Shown piece after piece: positions 14,301 to 23,900 of a stretch of 24,865 nt of DNA. The notes beneath the pieces were generated by a model, which saw nothing but the letters and a program-made list of their open reading frames with translations, ran no database searches and was not told the origin of the DNA. The position numbers were made by a program, and so were the translations under genes. Numbering within the stretch: the stretch's first letter is position 1; the number at the start of each line of letters is the position of its first letter. Location: positions 1-24,865 of the forward strand of contig DASZCR010000273.1 of NCBI GenBank assembly GCA_035942915.1, given 5' to 3'. This DNA is from DASZCR01 sp035942915. GTDB lineage: Bacteria; Acidobacteriota; Blastocatellia; Pyrinomonadales; Pyrinomonadaceae.

Positions 14301-16233
14301 ACTGAGGGATATCGTCATCCTCATCAGGGGTTTTCAAGTGGCGGTCTCTTTCCAGCGCGTTAACCAACTGAAGCAGAAGATGCTCGCTGATGCGACACTC
14401 ATCCGTGTCTTCAAGTCGCGTTGGGAGAGAGCCGAGCATCTCTCCGACATCGGGTTTTGTCTGACGGCGTTGATGGACAGCAACTTGTCCAAGAGCGAGA
14501 TGCGACGCCTGCTCGGATTCAATAATCTGTCTGAGTTTATCGAAGATATCGAAAGAAGATTCGCCTCGTCCGATTCGATACTGCACATCACCAACGGGCT
14601 TTACGGCGTTGCTCAGTACAATCCTTTTCTGGCAAGGAAGGTGCTCCGGCAGTATGTCGAAAGAGTAGACCGTCAGGGGAGCAACGGAACGGCCGACAGA
14701 GCGCGCACGGGACAGGTCGCGCGCAGCGAGCAACAGGCCGACGAGTTTATTGATAACAAGAACATCGTCGAGTTGGGCTGTCTCTTGCAGATTGCCTCAG
14801 CCATCAACTCGACCGATGCGAGAAGATTGCTCAAGCGCAAGTTTGCTGCGGACAATCCCGGCCGGAGTGTCAGAGCCGACGAGCGGAAACGGCCTGAAGT
14901 GATAGAGACGGCGATTAAAGAGTCTCATTCCGGCAGGCTGACGGTCTTCCTCACGGGTCTTCAACAATCATCGAGACATTACTCGCTCATCGTCATCGAC
15001 GGCATCTCCAAGGAGAGCCAGTGGCAAAAGATTGTCGAAGAGAACGAAGAGCTGGAGAACCTGATTCACTTTATCCGCGCACTGAATAGAGCGAGCGCCG
15101 CGAGGTCGGCCGCCTTCGTCAAATTCTTATTTAAGAACTATGCGCTTGAAATCACCCAATCGCTCAGGTATGAGGTCAATACCCTGTTGATTGCCAATTG
15201 GCTGAGAGTCCTTGCCCAAGCGGGCGCGGATTTCATCCAAGCCTATGCCCCGCCCCTGATTGCCTCGCTCAAAGAAGCCGTCAAATACGACTCGCATCTC
15301 TGGCATCTGCTGGAATCGGCACAGACGCTGCTGGAACTCGAAGCTTATCAGGAGGCGCGAGAGGTCTGCGAGCACATTCTGGCCGAAGCTCCTCTGATGC
15401 ATACGGTGCGCAATCTAAATGATTGGCTCGTGTTAATGAATAAGGCTATCTACATCGAACAGAAAGGCAGCGTCAACAACTTCACTCTCGAACTGACCAG
15501 ATATATGGACGATGCGCAGTTCTCGATACTGCTCGCCCCGCGCGGGCAGGAGGTTCTTTCCGGCTTCGCTTATCACCTCTTCAAAGTCACCCGGATTCCC
15601 TCGCTTGCCCCTCTCAGAGCGAGGGTTCTCGCCGAGCAACCGACGATTGTTCAGGCCGCCATCGAAAGCCCTGATTCCACCGTCAAGCTGATAGCTTTGA
15701 TACTTTCCGAAGCGCCCGCCGATGCTATCTACGAAACTGCCGAAAAAATCGAATGGCTCGAAGCGAACGCGTGGACGCTGGGTCTGGCCGCTCTCTTATT
15801 CAACGCCATCTATGCAGAGCAAGAGAGAACGTTTCCGGTCTTGGTCGATACTCAGTCGGAGACATTCAAAGAGTTTCTCTTAAATGACGTAAGTAAACAT
15901 TCGACCAATCTGGAATTTGCGCTGACTCTCTATCTGGCAAACTATCTCAGGTTTGACGAGGAGACGCTTTCGCGTTTGAAGGAACAGGCCACCAAGCGGG
16001 CTGAAGATGAATCGCTGGCCGCCATCCGCTGGCTGTTGAAGAACTATGAGAACGTCAGCGCGTTGAAAGGATTGCCTTATTATATTTGGAGCTATTTGCA
16101 GAGCACCATCCTCCGCCCGCTCTATCTGCCCTGGGCAAACGACATCGAGCAGATAGTTAAAGACAGCTTCACTTTCAGGCGCAGCCAGCGAAATCTATCC
16201 GAACTCAGTCAGACGAGCGCGCTCGACATGTAA
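11344..16233 (+). CDS. Avs-like antiviral STAND NTPase with N-terminal Cap4/DUF4297-like nuclease
   Basis: The product has 1,629 residues. The N-terminus resembles the DUF4297/Cap4 dsDNA endonuclease family: RGAAFQDYSLLFYIL, then Glu41 and Asp45 in EVESVEDATI, and Gln64-x-Lys66 in EYVQCKK, a PD-(D/E)xK-type set. The P-loop NTPase core begins near 300, with Walker A GSVGSGKST (317-325, Lys323) and Walker B ALFIVDDEH (369-377, Asp374/Asp375). Residues from about 500 to the end are helical, with TPR-like parts such as LLELEAYQEAREVCEHIL. This order of nuclease, STAND NTPase and repeat sensor is that of Avs proteins, which detect phage proteins and then cut DNA. The family call is from motifs and layout only; a phage target is not visible. 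ATG 11344 has GAGGA six bases upstream; GTG 11341 is also possible. Its base composition is less GC-rich than the genes downstream. Confidence 0.82.
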   Translation: MPERRSGGSEQRRGAAFQDYSLLFYILSRLSAYPDLEIEVESVEDATIIYRSNDSETVTTEYVQCKKHEQKDDGQVHAGVNSRDRWAKGMFYVRELEDWLVTEREGLITANLLNSNPDAFYTALIFGYFHAKLEPFIPAGLRDLLPILYPPPDFNEKFPVAYSHAGKSLKLHNKNSQKIITAESLNRVRVISTGSPKELETMCWRMLTTPDLFGVSRHKADGVLNDLLKLIVEASQIQGNIKGRQIAEIISAGRMEQGLWQGAAEVLEKGVERQADINRGDPLRWYDFENKNFAYYEELGLAFDAVKDRGALVVISGSVGSGKSTLCKYLMYQFLSGAPQRRAYYLSALAGIELTDEIDFLEQNIQTDALFIVDDEHLAEAEVFSLIQKFWGYKTSGNAEARLVISSKTNYGRAGALGEGHNTNLLRNAIQINLPLNSRETVEHLLSQIKQRTNLETPLSNREIADLSDGVLGVALLITRCVRSLSGNSTLEDILTAQNLKSKIARWILSYLPDLKETRDFEDKVVPLFVISAFGLPIPEEYSPSIIPALSRAGFLEPYGFEESYHLYRAADINLAFMLQAQYKHAYFDILQEYISRYPQWLPQTLTRVGEWKESQRTLQQLTDAKRELIVGYISALACPPTLTDRMKVLQAIRSSARRTSTRIFQRWASPSNQANDYFFIDAVAMARSARELTGFLRLIERIDKELQILPEMAAAQLMQDESRKILSLLKDDACRLDDAAACIHALRLYYKIFADQLYKDFTASAEFQAKVTESAAAGDGLSVLLRFCEEVKRFDREESYRWLGLFLSPERIIQATLAHASGINTLSVFLLHLHRLQPRLAADLVSDLWLNHQGQIETLFRREKYLDTLTQDFYAFSRINKIVTIQIANEVFDRLVFLFRNENKSSIISSTIESVWKHTSRNLARRLCQAMDKDKVLDLVRAEKRYVDKVGRFLFFLSRASDATAAWFEERLDYQYFLRVARIPRLRDIVILIRGFQVAVSFQRVNQLKQKMLADATLIRVFKSRWERAEHLSDIGFCLTALMDSNLSKSEMRRLLGFNNLSEFIEDIERRFASSDSILHITNGLYGVAQYNPFLARKVLRQYVERVDRQGSNGTADRARTGQVARSEQQADEFIDNKNIVELGCLLQIASAINSTDARRLLKRKFAADNPGRSVRADERKRPEVIETAIKESHSGRLTVFLTGLQQSSRHYSLIVIDGISKESQWQKIVEENEELENLIHFIRALNRASAARSAAFVKFLFKNYALEITQSLRYEVNTLLIANWLRVLAQAGADFIQAYAPPLIASLKEAVKYDSHLWHLLESAQTLLELEAYQEAREVCEHILAEAPLMHTVRNLNDWLVLMNKAIYIEQKGSVNNFTLELTRYMDDAQFSILLAPRGQEVLSGFAYHLFKVTRIPSLAPLRARVLAEQPTIVQAAIESPDSTVKLIALILSEAPADAIYETAEKIEWLEANAWTLGLAALLFNAIYAEQERTFPVLVDTQSETFKEFLLNDVSKHSTNLEFALTLYLANYLRFDEETLSRLKEQATKRAEDESLAAIRWLLKNYENVSALKGLPYYIWSYLQSTILRPLYLPWANDIEQIVKDSFTFRRSQRNLSELSQTSALDM

Positions 16234-16515
16234 CAGCAGGCTTGCGAGTTTGGCCGTTTCAATAGTATTGACAGCGATTCGTCACAGGCATAAAGTAGCG
16301 CCCCACACAAGCGAAGTCAGTTTTTTGCCGCTTCATTGACAGACGCCCGGTCAAGATAGCTTTTGCTTCACAGACCTTTGCACTTGCTCTTTTCCGCCTG
16401 ACACTCAACCCCGACCCGACGCCGACACCTGCCTGACCGTCGGCCGACACGACGACCCTGGGTTATTCACACGGTTTGGCCTCATCACGCTTTCAGACCG
16501 CCGGGGGTTCAGATA
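16234..16515. other. Intergenic region upstream of the giant Tat gene
   Basis: These 282 bases hold no gene I can support. They contain the promoter candidate at 16268-16296 and a second TTGACA at 16336-16341 with no good -10 at the right distance. A weak AAGCG/CGCTT dyad lies near 16309-16333. No clear terminator for the STAND gene was found. Confidence 0.4.
16268..16296 (+). promoter_or_regulatory. Candidate sigma-70 promoter for the giant gene pair
   Basis: TTGACA at 16268-16273 is a perfect -35 match. It is followed after 17 bases by TAAAGT at 16291-16296, a four-of-six match to the -10. The leader before ATG 16516 would be about 210 bases. It fits the start of a new transcription unit after the STAND gene. 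Confidence 0.45.
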
Positions 16516-19500
16516 ATGGGACGAAGCAAACTAAATATGTCCGTCCTGCGCGTGCCGCGCGTGGCGCAGACTAATCTCATCTCGCGTCGCGACTTACTGA
16601 AGGCGAGCGGCGCGGTCTTCTCCGTCCTCTCGCCCGCGACGGGCGCGCTCGGCGCGGCGTTGCAGGGGCCGTTTGAATTTGTGAACGGAGACGGGCACGC
16701 CATCTTCAAACTCGGCGGGCAGGAAAGATGGGTGATAGATGTCGCTCGGTTCGGCGGCAGGCCGCGCCTCAAGGTCGAACGCGACGCGCACCTGATTCGT
16801 CTCGAATTAGCGGATGCGTTGTTTCCCGGCACGTCGCTTTCGGCCGACATGGCTTGCGAGATACACAGGCGGCTCGGCGGGTGGCACATGAAGTTGCGAC
16901 TGGCGACGGGCGAGTTCGCGTGCGAAGTGCCGTTTGATGAGTGGCTCAACGGCGCGGCGACGGCGCGCGCGCAGGTGCGTCTGGACGCGCACGCGTGCGA
17001 GTTGGGCGAGCGCGGAAGCTTCGACATCGCGGGGGCAGCGAGAGCGGAGTTTTCCCCCGCATGGTTGTTGACGCTGTCCGGGTCGGGCGTCGGTCGCGTG
17101 TCCGGACTCGGCGCAGAGATTCTTTCGGACGCGGTGTCGGTGTCGCTCCTCGCGCCGGCACAGGCAAGCCTGATGAGCCGTCCCGCAGCCAAGCGCACGC
17201 TCATCTCTCTCAAGCGCGTCGGGCGGAGTTGGCCGCTTGAACCGGCGATGAAGGCGGCCGATGGCTGGAAGCTGACGACGACAGACCGCTCGTTTGACGT
17301 GATTCATCTTGAGGCGGGCGAGTCTGCTGACGGCCTGCGCGCGGCGGCGCTCCTCGCAGAGTCGCAGGAAGGCGTCGGCACACTCACCTTTCATCCTTCC
17401 GCAGACCTGACGGACGCGGACGGCGAGCCGTTTGCGCTCCGTCTGCGCGCGCCGCGTTACGCTGTCGCGTTCGACCCGGCGGGCGACCAGACGGCGCTCG
17501 TCGCAAGGTTCGACGACGAGCCGGTTCGGCTTCGTCATCGAGGCATCAGCTTGCAGTTGGGCGATGCGCCGGAAGTCCCGCCGTTTGAATTGACGTGTCG
17601 CGGCGAACGGGTCGAAAGCCTGAGATGTTCGCCTGCGCTGTTGAGCTTTGCCGCGCCGCTTCAGGGTGCGGCGGTCGAACCGACGCAGGCCGCAGAGGGC
17701 AGCCTTTTTTCATTCGAGTTGGGCGGCGTTGGCCGCGCGCGCGAGCGTCGCGCGCCGGAGGCCATAACTCCGAGAGGCCGACTTCACTTCGGCGCGCGAA
17801 GCGAGGAGCAGTCCGACAATCTGATTCAAGACCTCGCAGGCGTTCCCATCTCCGTGTTGCGCGCCGAAGACCTCCTCGCGCTGACCTTTGAATTTAGAAA
17901 CCTCTCGCTCGTTGAGTCCGCGAGTGCCGGTCGCAAGCTTCAGCGAACCAAGCCGGATGAGACGGCCTTCATCATCGTCCGTTTCCCGCCGCAGCACATC
18001 GCGGAGGAGGTCTTCGGCGAGGCGGTGCCGCTAGGCCCGATTATCGGGCGGCACGCCTTGCCGAGATTCATCGTCGCACGCTTCCAGAGTGATAAAGGCG
18101 GGCTGGAAATTCCGATTAGGGGACGGGTCGCAGGCGAGAGCCAGCTTGCCTTCCGCGTCCCAGACAACGTGCAGGAGATTCCCTACACGCTCGCATCTCT
18201 GCTCGACTGGGAACGCTTCGAGCCTCGCATCCATCCGAAGGCGCTGCTGCCGCCGCCGCCTCCGCCCGAACTAGGGATTGCGGAAATCCTTTCGACCATC
18301 GAGGGACAGCCCTTCCCCGCCGGTGCGCCGACAGAGCCACTCGCTCTCAACCTGCTTAAAGACAGCCCGTACACCGTCATCGAAGCGCCCTACAAGCTCT
18401 TTCTCTCGCCGAACGAGGCCGCCGCGTGGGCGCACGCGCGCAAGGCCGTCACGCACGGCGAGCGCACGGAGTTGTGGCACACGCGGCTCGGCGTCCGGGG
18501 CACTGACGGACAGGCGGAGGCCGCAGACCACCCTGACGCGGTTGATGAGCGCAATGATTACTACCGGACTCTGCGCGCCATTCTGGCCTTTAGCAAGGAC
18601 GACCCGTTTTCTCTCCCGCTGACGCCGGAGCAGCGCGCCGAGATGGTTTCACTGACCATCAACACGGAGAACTCACGCGCGCGTTACATCCGCGCGCGGC
18701 GGCTGATGTTGACGACGCTCGGCGCGTGGATGGATACGCACTACGCGGCAGAGCCGCCGGAAGGGTTCAACGTCGAGGAGTGGATTCATCGCGCCACGTT
18801 GGGACGCGACCATTACGTGCGCGTCGTCACGAAGGGCTTTCTCTTTCCCTTCGGCCATCGCGCTTCGAGCATCACCATCACCGAACGCAAGTTCCGACAG
18901 ATAGGAGGCGGCGAACAGGCCGGACAGGTCGGCGCCTTTCTCTTCAAACACACCTTCATCGTCGTGCGGCAACCCTTGAAGCGGTACGGCGACAGAGTGC
19001 TCAAGGCTTCGTCGGGAAAGTTCGGAGACAAGAGCACGAATTTCGCTGGCGAAGAGGTTGTCCAACGCATGTTCCCCTTCAGGAGCGTGCGCCTCACGAC
19101 ATTGATAACGCCTGAACTCGAAGTGCCCGTCGAGAATGAGTTCATCCGCGTTAAGGAGCAGGGCGGTCAGCCTTTTCAGTTTCACATGATTGCCGAAGAC
19201 CTTGAGGGGCGAGCCGTCGAGTTCACCGCGCCGCTCATCTTCGTCCCTAATAGCGACGCCCTTTCGGCCTCCGGCGCGAGCAAGGCGCAGAGCAAGTACG
19301 AAGGCAGCGGCGACGCGCGTCGGCGGCCGCTGAACGGGCAGAAGGTCGCCTTCGCCCAGAGCACGGACGGGCAGGGCGCGACCTCCTTCGAGACGAGCAC
19401 CATCACGTTCGACGGCTTCGTCTCGCAGCAGGCCGCGATACCGAATATGGACGAACCGGCCTTCGTTCCCGTCGTCACAGAGTCGGGCGTCCGCCTTCAG

Positions 19501-20919
19501 TCGGTCGAGCAACTCGTCGGCGGCGGCGCGCAGACGGCCATCCGCTATCAGGACATCTACCTGCGCGAAGGGTTCTCGGCAAGCAACGCGGGCGAGGTCT
19601 TCGTCAAGCTGTCGGGCGGCGGCGTGCCGCTCGACTTTGCGAGCAAGTCGGACAGGGCGGGCGGCCTCGCCACGCCGAACCTCAACATCGACGGGCTGTC
19701 GCGCAAGTTCGGCCCCATCGCCAACGCAGACGCGCTCGCAGTCGGACAGTTCAACCCGGCTACCTTCTTTGACACGAGCCGCGCCAAGCTGCTCGGCGGC
19801 ATCGGCCTGCACGAAATCATCGCGTCCGGCTTCGGAGACGCCAAGATTCCGAAGTTGCTCAACACGGTCGTCCGCGACGTTGGGGGCGTGCCGACGGCGA
19901 ACCAGACAGAGCTTCTCTGGGAGCCGCCCGTGCAGAGTGACCCCCTCAATTTTTTCCAGCCGCAGGCCAACGGACGCTTACGGCTACAGGCGACGCTCGT
20001 GACGCCGCTCGACGGCAGAGAGCCGACCTACGCGGCGACCGGGAGCATGAAGGATTTTCGCCTGAGCTTCTTCGACCTCGTGCTTATCAACTTCGAGAGT
20101 TTCGAGTTCATCGCACGCAGCGGGAAGAAGCTCGACGTGAGCGTCATTCTCGAAAACCCCGGCGCGGTCACGTTCGGCGGGCCGCTCTCCTTCCTCAACG
20201 TGCTGGCCGCCGTCCTCCCTGCCGACGGTTTCAGCGACCCGCCGAGCCTCGACATCAGCCCCGGCGGCGTCACCGTCGGCTACACGCTCGCGCTGCCTTC
20301 CATCGAGGCCGGCGCATGGGGATTCCGCGACCTGTCGGTGTCGGCCGGTCTGACCGTCCCCTTCACGGGCGACCCGGCGCGTCTGCGCTTCGCTTTCGGC
20401 GAGCGGCAGAATCCGTTTCAGGTCATCGTCTACGGCGTCACGGGCGGCGGCTTCTTCGCACTGCACGTCGGACTCGGCGGCATCGAAACGGTCGAAGCGG
20501 CGTTCGAGCTTGGCGGGAGCCTCGGTCTCAACCTCGGCGTGGCGAGCGGTGCGCTCGCCGTCATGATTGGTATCTACATGACATTGGAGACTTCCGGGGC
20601 GAATCAGAATCAGGTCTTTCTCGCAGGCTACGTCCGCCTGAGCGGCGCGGTGAGCGTGCTCGGTCTGGTCACGGTCTCGGTCGAATTCTTCCTCCAACTC
20701 GGTTACGACTTCGGCTCGAAGAAGCTTCGCGGCGAAGCTTCGATGACGGTGCGCGTCAAAGTCCTCTTCTTCAGCAAGAAGGTGACCATCAGGGTCGAGC
20801 GCGAATTCGAGCCGCCGGTCGCGCCCCCCGTCGGACAACTTCAGGGCGAAGTGGAGACGACGCTCGCGCACCTGTCGCACGAAGACGCATGGGAGAGATA
20901 CTGCGCGGCCTTCGCCTGA
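16516..20919 (+). CDS. Giant Tat-exported protein of unknown function
   Basis: The product has 1,467 residues. A twin-arginine export signal is visible at 22-47: ISRRDLLKASGAVFSVLSPATGALGA, with Arg24 and Arg25. The protein should therefore leave the cytoplasm folded. I recognise no catalytic domain. The sequence is beta-rich, with short hydrophobic strands broken by Gly and Pro, and has a run of six prolines near residue 580. The last 180 or so residues are a striking Gly-rich series of strands (FFALHVGLGGIETVEAAFELGGSLGLNLGVASG, SVLGLVTVSVEFFLQLGY) ending in VLFFSKKVTIRVEREFE. I have a general memory of similar tails in large unnamed proteins of myxobacteria and actinobacteria, but cannot confirm it. 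The next gene starts 48 bases later and is probably in the same operon. The ribosome-binding site is poor. Confidence 0.85.
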   Translation: MGRSKLNMSVLRVPRVAQTNLISRRDLLKASGAVFSVLSPATGALGAALQGPFEFVNGDGHAIFKLGGQERWVIDVARFGGRPRLKVERDAHLIRLELADALFPGTSLSADMACEIHRRLGGWHMKLRLATGEFACEVPFDEWLNGAATARAQVRLDAHACELGERGSFDIAGAARAEFSPAWLLTLSGSGVGRVSGLGAEILSDAVSVSLLAPAQASLMSRPAAKRTLISLKRVGRSWPLEPAMKAADGWKLTTTDRSFDVIHLEAGESADGLRAAALLAESQEGVGTLTFHPSADLTDADGEPFALRLRAPRYAVAFDPAGDQTALVARFDDEPVRLRHRGISLQLGDAPEVPPFELTCRGERVESLRCSPALLSFAAPLQGAAVEPTQAAEGSLFSFELGGVGRARERRAPEAITPRGRLHFGARSEEQSDNLIQDLAGVPISVLRAEDLLALTFEFRNLSLVESASAGRKLQRTKPDETAFIIVRFPPQHIAEEVFGEAVPLGPIIGRHALPRFIVARFQSDKGGLEIPIRGRVAGESQLAFRVPDNVQEIPYTLASLLDWERFEPRIHPKALLPPPPPPELGIAEILSTIEGQPFPAGAPTEPLALNLLKDSPYTVIEAPYKLFLSPNEAAAWAHARKAVTHGERTELWHTRLGVRGTDGQAEAADHPDAVDERNDYYRTLRAILAFSKDDPFSLPLTPEQRAEMVSLTINTENSRARYIRARRLMLTTLGAWMDTHYAAEPPEGFNVEEWIHRATLGRDHYVRVVTKGFLFPFGHRASSITITERKFRQIGGGEQAGQVGAFLFKHTFIVVRQPLKRYGDRVLKASSGKFGDKSTNFAGEEVVQRMFPFRSVRLTTLITPELEVPVENEFIRVKEQGGQPFQFHMIAEDLEGRAVEFTAPLIFVPNSDALSASGASKAQSKYEGSGDARRRPLNGQKVAFAQSTDGQGATSFETSTITFDGFVSQQAAIPNMDEPAFVPVVTESGVRLQSVEQLVGGGAQTAIRYQDIYLREGFSASNAGEVFVKLSGGGVPLDFASKSDRAGGLATPNLNIDGLSRKFGPIANADALAVGQFNPATFFDTSRAKLLGGIGLHEIIASGFGDAKIPKLLNTVVRDVGGVPTANQTELLWEPPVQSDPLNFFQPQANGRLRLQATLVTPLDGREPTYAATGSMKDFRLSFFDLVLINFESFEFIARSGKKLDVSVILENPGAVTFGGPLSFLNVLAAVLPADGFSDPPSLDISPGGVTVGYTLALPSIEAGAWGFRDLSVSAGLTVPFTGDPARLRFAFGERQNPFQVIVYGVTGGGFFALHVGLGGIETVEAAFELGGSLGLNLGVASGALAVMIGIYMTLETSGANQNQVFLAGYVRLSGAVSVLGLVTVSVEFFLQLGYDFGSKKLRGEASMTVRVKVLFFSKKVTIRVEREFEPPVAPPVGQLQGEVETTLAHLSHEDAWERYCAAFA

Positions 20920-20967
20920 GAGGCGACATCTGCGAAGACGCAACGTGAAGTGTAGGGAGCGAACCCG

Positions 20968-23900
20968 ATGAGCTTTGCACAAAAAGTCATCTTGACGACG
21001 CTGCCGCGCGGCGTCGAAGTGGACGCAGCCGGACAGACCCGCCTGCTCCTCTCCGTCTTCGTCTCGCCGCGACTGACGGCGACCTCGGACGAGAATCTGC
21101 CCGATGGCGAGACCGTGCTCGACAAGTACAAGGACTTCCTCGACTGGCCTCTGACGCTCTCGAAGCTGCGCTTCAAGGTGGCGCTCGCCGGTCAGAGTTT
21201 CGACGAGCCAGCCCGCGTCGAGCGCGCAGGCGGCGATGACGCGCCCCGCTCCGAACTCTGGAAGGCGCTCTTCTCCTCCTCGACGCTCGTCCGCTCTTAC
21301 GTCTTCGACAAATTCACAGACCGCGCCGTGCGCTCGTTCCCCGTCAAGCCCATCGAGACATTCCTTAAGGAGCGTTACGGGACGGTCGCCGCCGAACGCG
21401 CCGCGCCGACGCGCTGCACGCCGCGTCTGCTGCCGAAGATGGAGTATCCCGTCACCGGCAGTCTGTTCAGCCCGACCACGTTCGGCGCGCTCACCCCGCA
21501 GAGTCTCGCAGAGGCGAAGGGCGCGGTGGAGAAACAGCTTCAGACGAACAAGGCATTCATCACGGCACAGATTCCCAACCTCGCTTTCGCCTTCGCCCTG
21601 CTCGCGTGCTTCCACGAGGGCACGCACTACACGAAGGACAAGGCGACGGACGCACCGCCGCAGCAGTCCGAGCCGCCGAAGGTGCCGGTCTTCGACTTTC
21701 ACCAGATGGTCTCGTCGCTCGGCGACTATCCGCACGTCATGCGGCGGCTTGGCCTCGTCATTGACCTTGCGGTCACAGCCGAAAACGTCCCTCCGAGCGG
21801 GCGCGTCGGCGTCAGTCTGCTCGACGGCTCTGCGCTGCAAGGGACGACCGTCACGCCGTTGACCATGTTCGAGTTTGACGCCGCGCGCCGACGCTTCGCC
21901 GCCGCGCCGAAAGAGGCGCAGACTTCAGTGCTGCGCGACGGGATGCTGAGGCTCGACGACGAGTCGCTGTACGGACTCGTTCAGGTGGATGTTGACGGGG
22001 CGGCTATCAAGCTTCTCAACTATGTCGAACAGGCCGAGCAGGCCATGAGCCATCCCTCGACCGGCACGCCGCAGAAGTCAGCCCTGCCCGCGTTGCGCTC
22101 CGCAGGCATCTCGCTCGTCAAAACCGACCACGCCTTCGACCTCGTGCAGACCTTCGACATCTCTGCACAGAACGATGCGAAGCTCGTCGAGTCAGGCCAG
22201 CCGGAGATTACGCTCAGCGCCGAGCAGTTGGTGCGCGGCTATCGCGTCGACGTGCGCGAGGCGAAGGCCGATGCGGCCGACGCACCGTGGCGCTCGCTGT
22301 GCTGGCGCAGCGGCACTTATAGATTCCTGAACGACCCTGCGTTGCCGCAGTTGAAGATTGACGACGAAGGCATCGTCGATATCGCGGCGACGGAGTCAAC
22401 GTGCGGCCTCTCTGGCGGTGCGTCGCCCGACCTCAAGTTGCACGAGTCGATGTTCCGTTGGGCGGGATGGAGTCTCTCAGTGCCGAAGCCTCTCTGTCCC
22501 GGCGACCCGCTCTCGCTCGCGCCGAACACGGCGCAGAACTCCTTCAACTTCAGGGCGAGCTTCGACCTCGCGGCAGGTGAAGACAAGTTGCTCCCGCGCC
22601 TGCGCTTCGGCAACAGGTATCAGATGCGCGTCCGCACGGTTGACCTTGCGGGCAACAGTCTGCCGCCGCAGGAGACGGCCGCCATCACCACGAAACGCGC
22701 CATCACTTACGGAAGGTTCGAGCCGGTTAACTGGCCTCTGGTGCTGCTGCGCGAAGCGGTGTCGGGCAGCCAGCCGATTCCGGGCAAAGAGGGCGAGTCA
22801 GTCCATCGCCTCGTCGTCCGCAGCGACTTCGAGACGCCCACACTCAAGGCCAACGAGACCAGCGAGCGCCACATCGTTCCCGCGCGCAGCAACTCTGAAG
22901 TGGCCGAAATTCACGGCATGTTCGACAAGGCCGACGGCACGGGTCTCGATAAAAATTGCTTCAAGACGATTGCGGGCAAGAACGGCGCGCTCGCAGAGGT
23001 CGAGCCTGCCGCGCAACTCACGCTCCCCTATCTGCCCGACCCTCTCGCGTTCGGCGCAACCTTCCTCGGACTCCCCGGCCAAGACCTCGTACAGGTCTCC
23101 TTTCGTCCCGGAGATACGCAGTGGCCGGACTTAAAGCCGTTCCGTTTACGCGTCGTCGGCGTGCCGGACTCGTCTGCGGTCGAGCCGCCGGACTTCTCCG
23201 AACAGGACGGCGCGCGCGTGCTGTCGGTCTCTCTGCCGCAGGCGGAGGTCGTCCGCGTTCGTCTGAGCACGTACCTGACCGACATCGATTCAGAAGACTA
23301 CGACGAACCGAAGAAGGTGCTGGCGGCGGGCGGGCGCGTGCTCAATCAGTTGGGGCTGTGGCCTTGGATGGAAGAGTGGGTGACGACACAGGGCGCAAAC
23401 CCGTCGGAGGTCGAAAACTGGCTGCACCTTGCGCGCCTCATCACACTCACAGGGCTACACTGGATGGTCACGCCGTACCGTGAACTTGTTCTGGTGCACG
23501 CCGTCGGCCGTCCCCTCACAGAGCCGACGGTCGGCCTGACGGCGACGAAGGACGCGACGGCCATGACCTTCGCGCGGCTCGGCGGTCAGATGGTCTGCGA
23601 CGGAAAAAGCACGGGCAAGCTCGACGTGCTGGCCGACTGGGAAGAGCCGCGCGACGACCCGCACGAGCCGCAACCACATGCGCCATCGAAGCCGCCCGCC
23701 TCCGGCATGTCAGACCCTGTGACCGGCCAGGCGCACGTCCTCGAAATCCCCATCAACCTGCCTGAGATTCCCTTCAATCAGGACGTCTTGAACGAACTCG
23801 CGCTCGCGCACGCCGGTCAGCAGATAGGAACTTTCAACTTGGCAGAGGGCATCGTCACGCTGACGAATGCAGACCTGCGCCACGAGTTTGGCGATACGAA

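Noticed and set aside
18673..19812. 379-codon open frame on the minus strand
   Set aside because: It lies fully inside the Tat-protein gene, with the low-complexity composition of a reverse-strand shadow.
19984..21840. 618-codon open frame on the minus strand
   Set aside because: It is antisense across the end of one giant gene and the start of the next, is very rich in Arg and Glu as expected for the reverse of GC-rich coding DNA, and has no recognisable domain.
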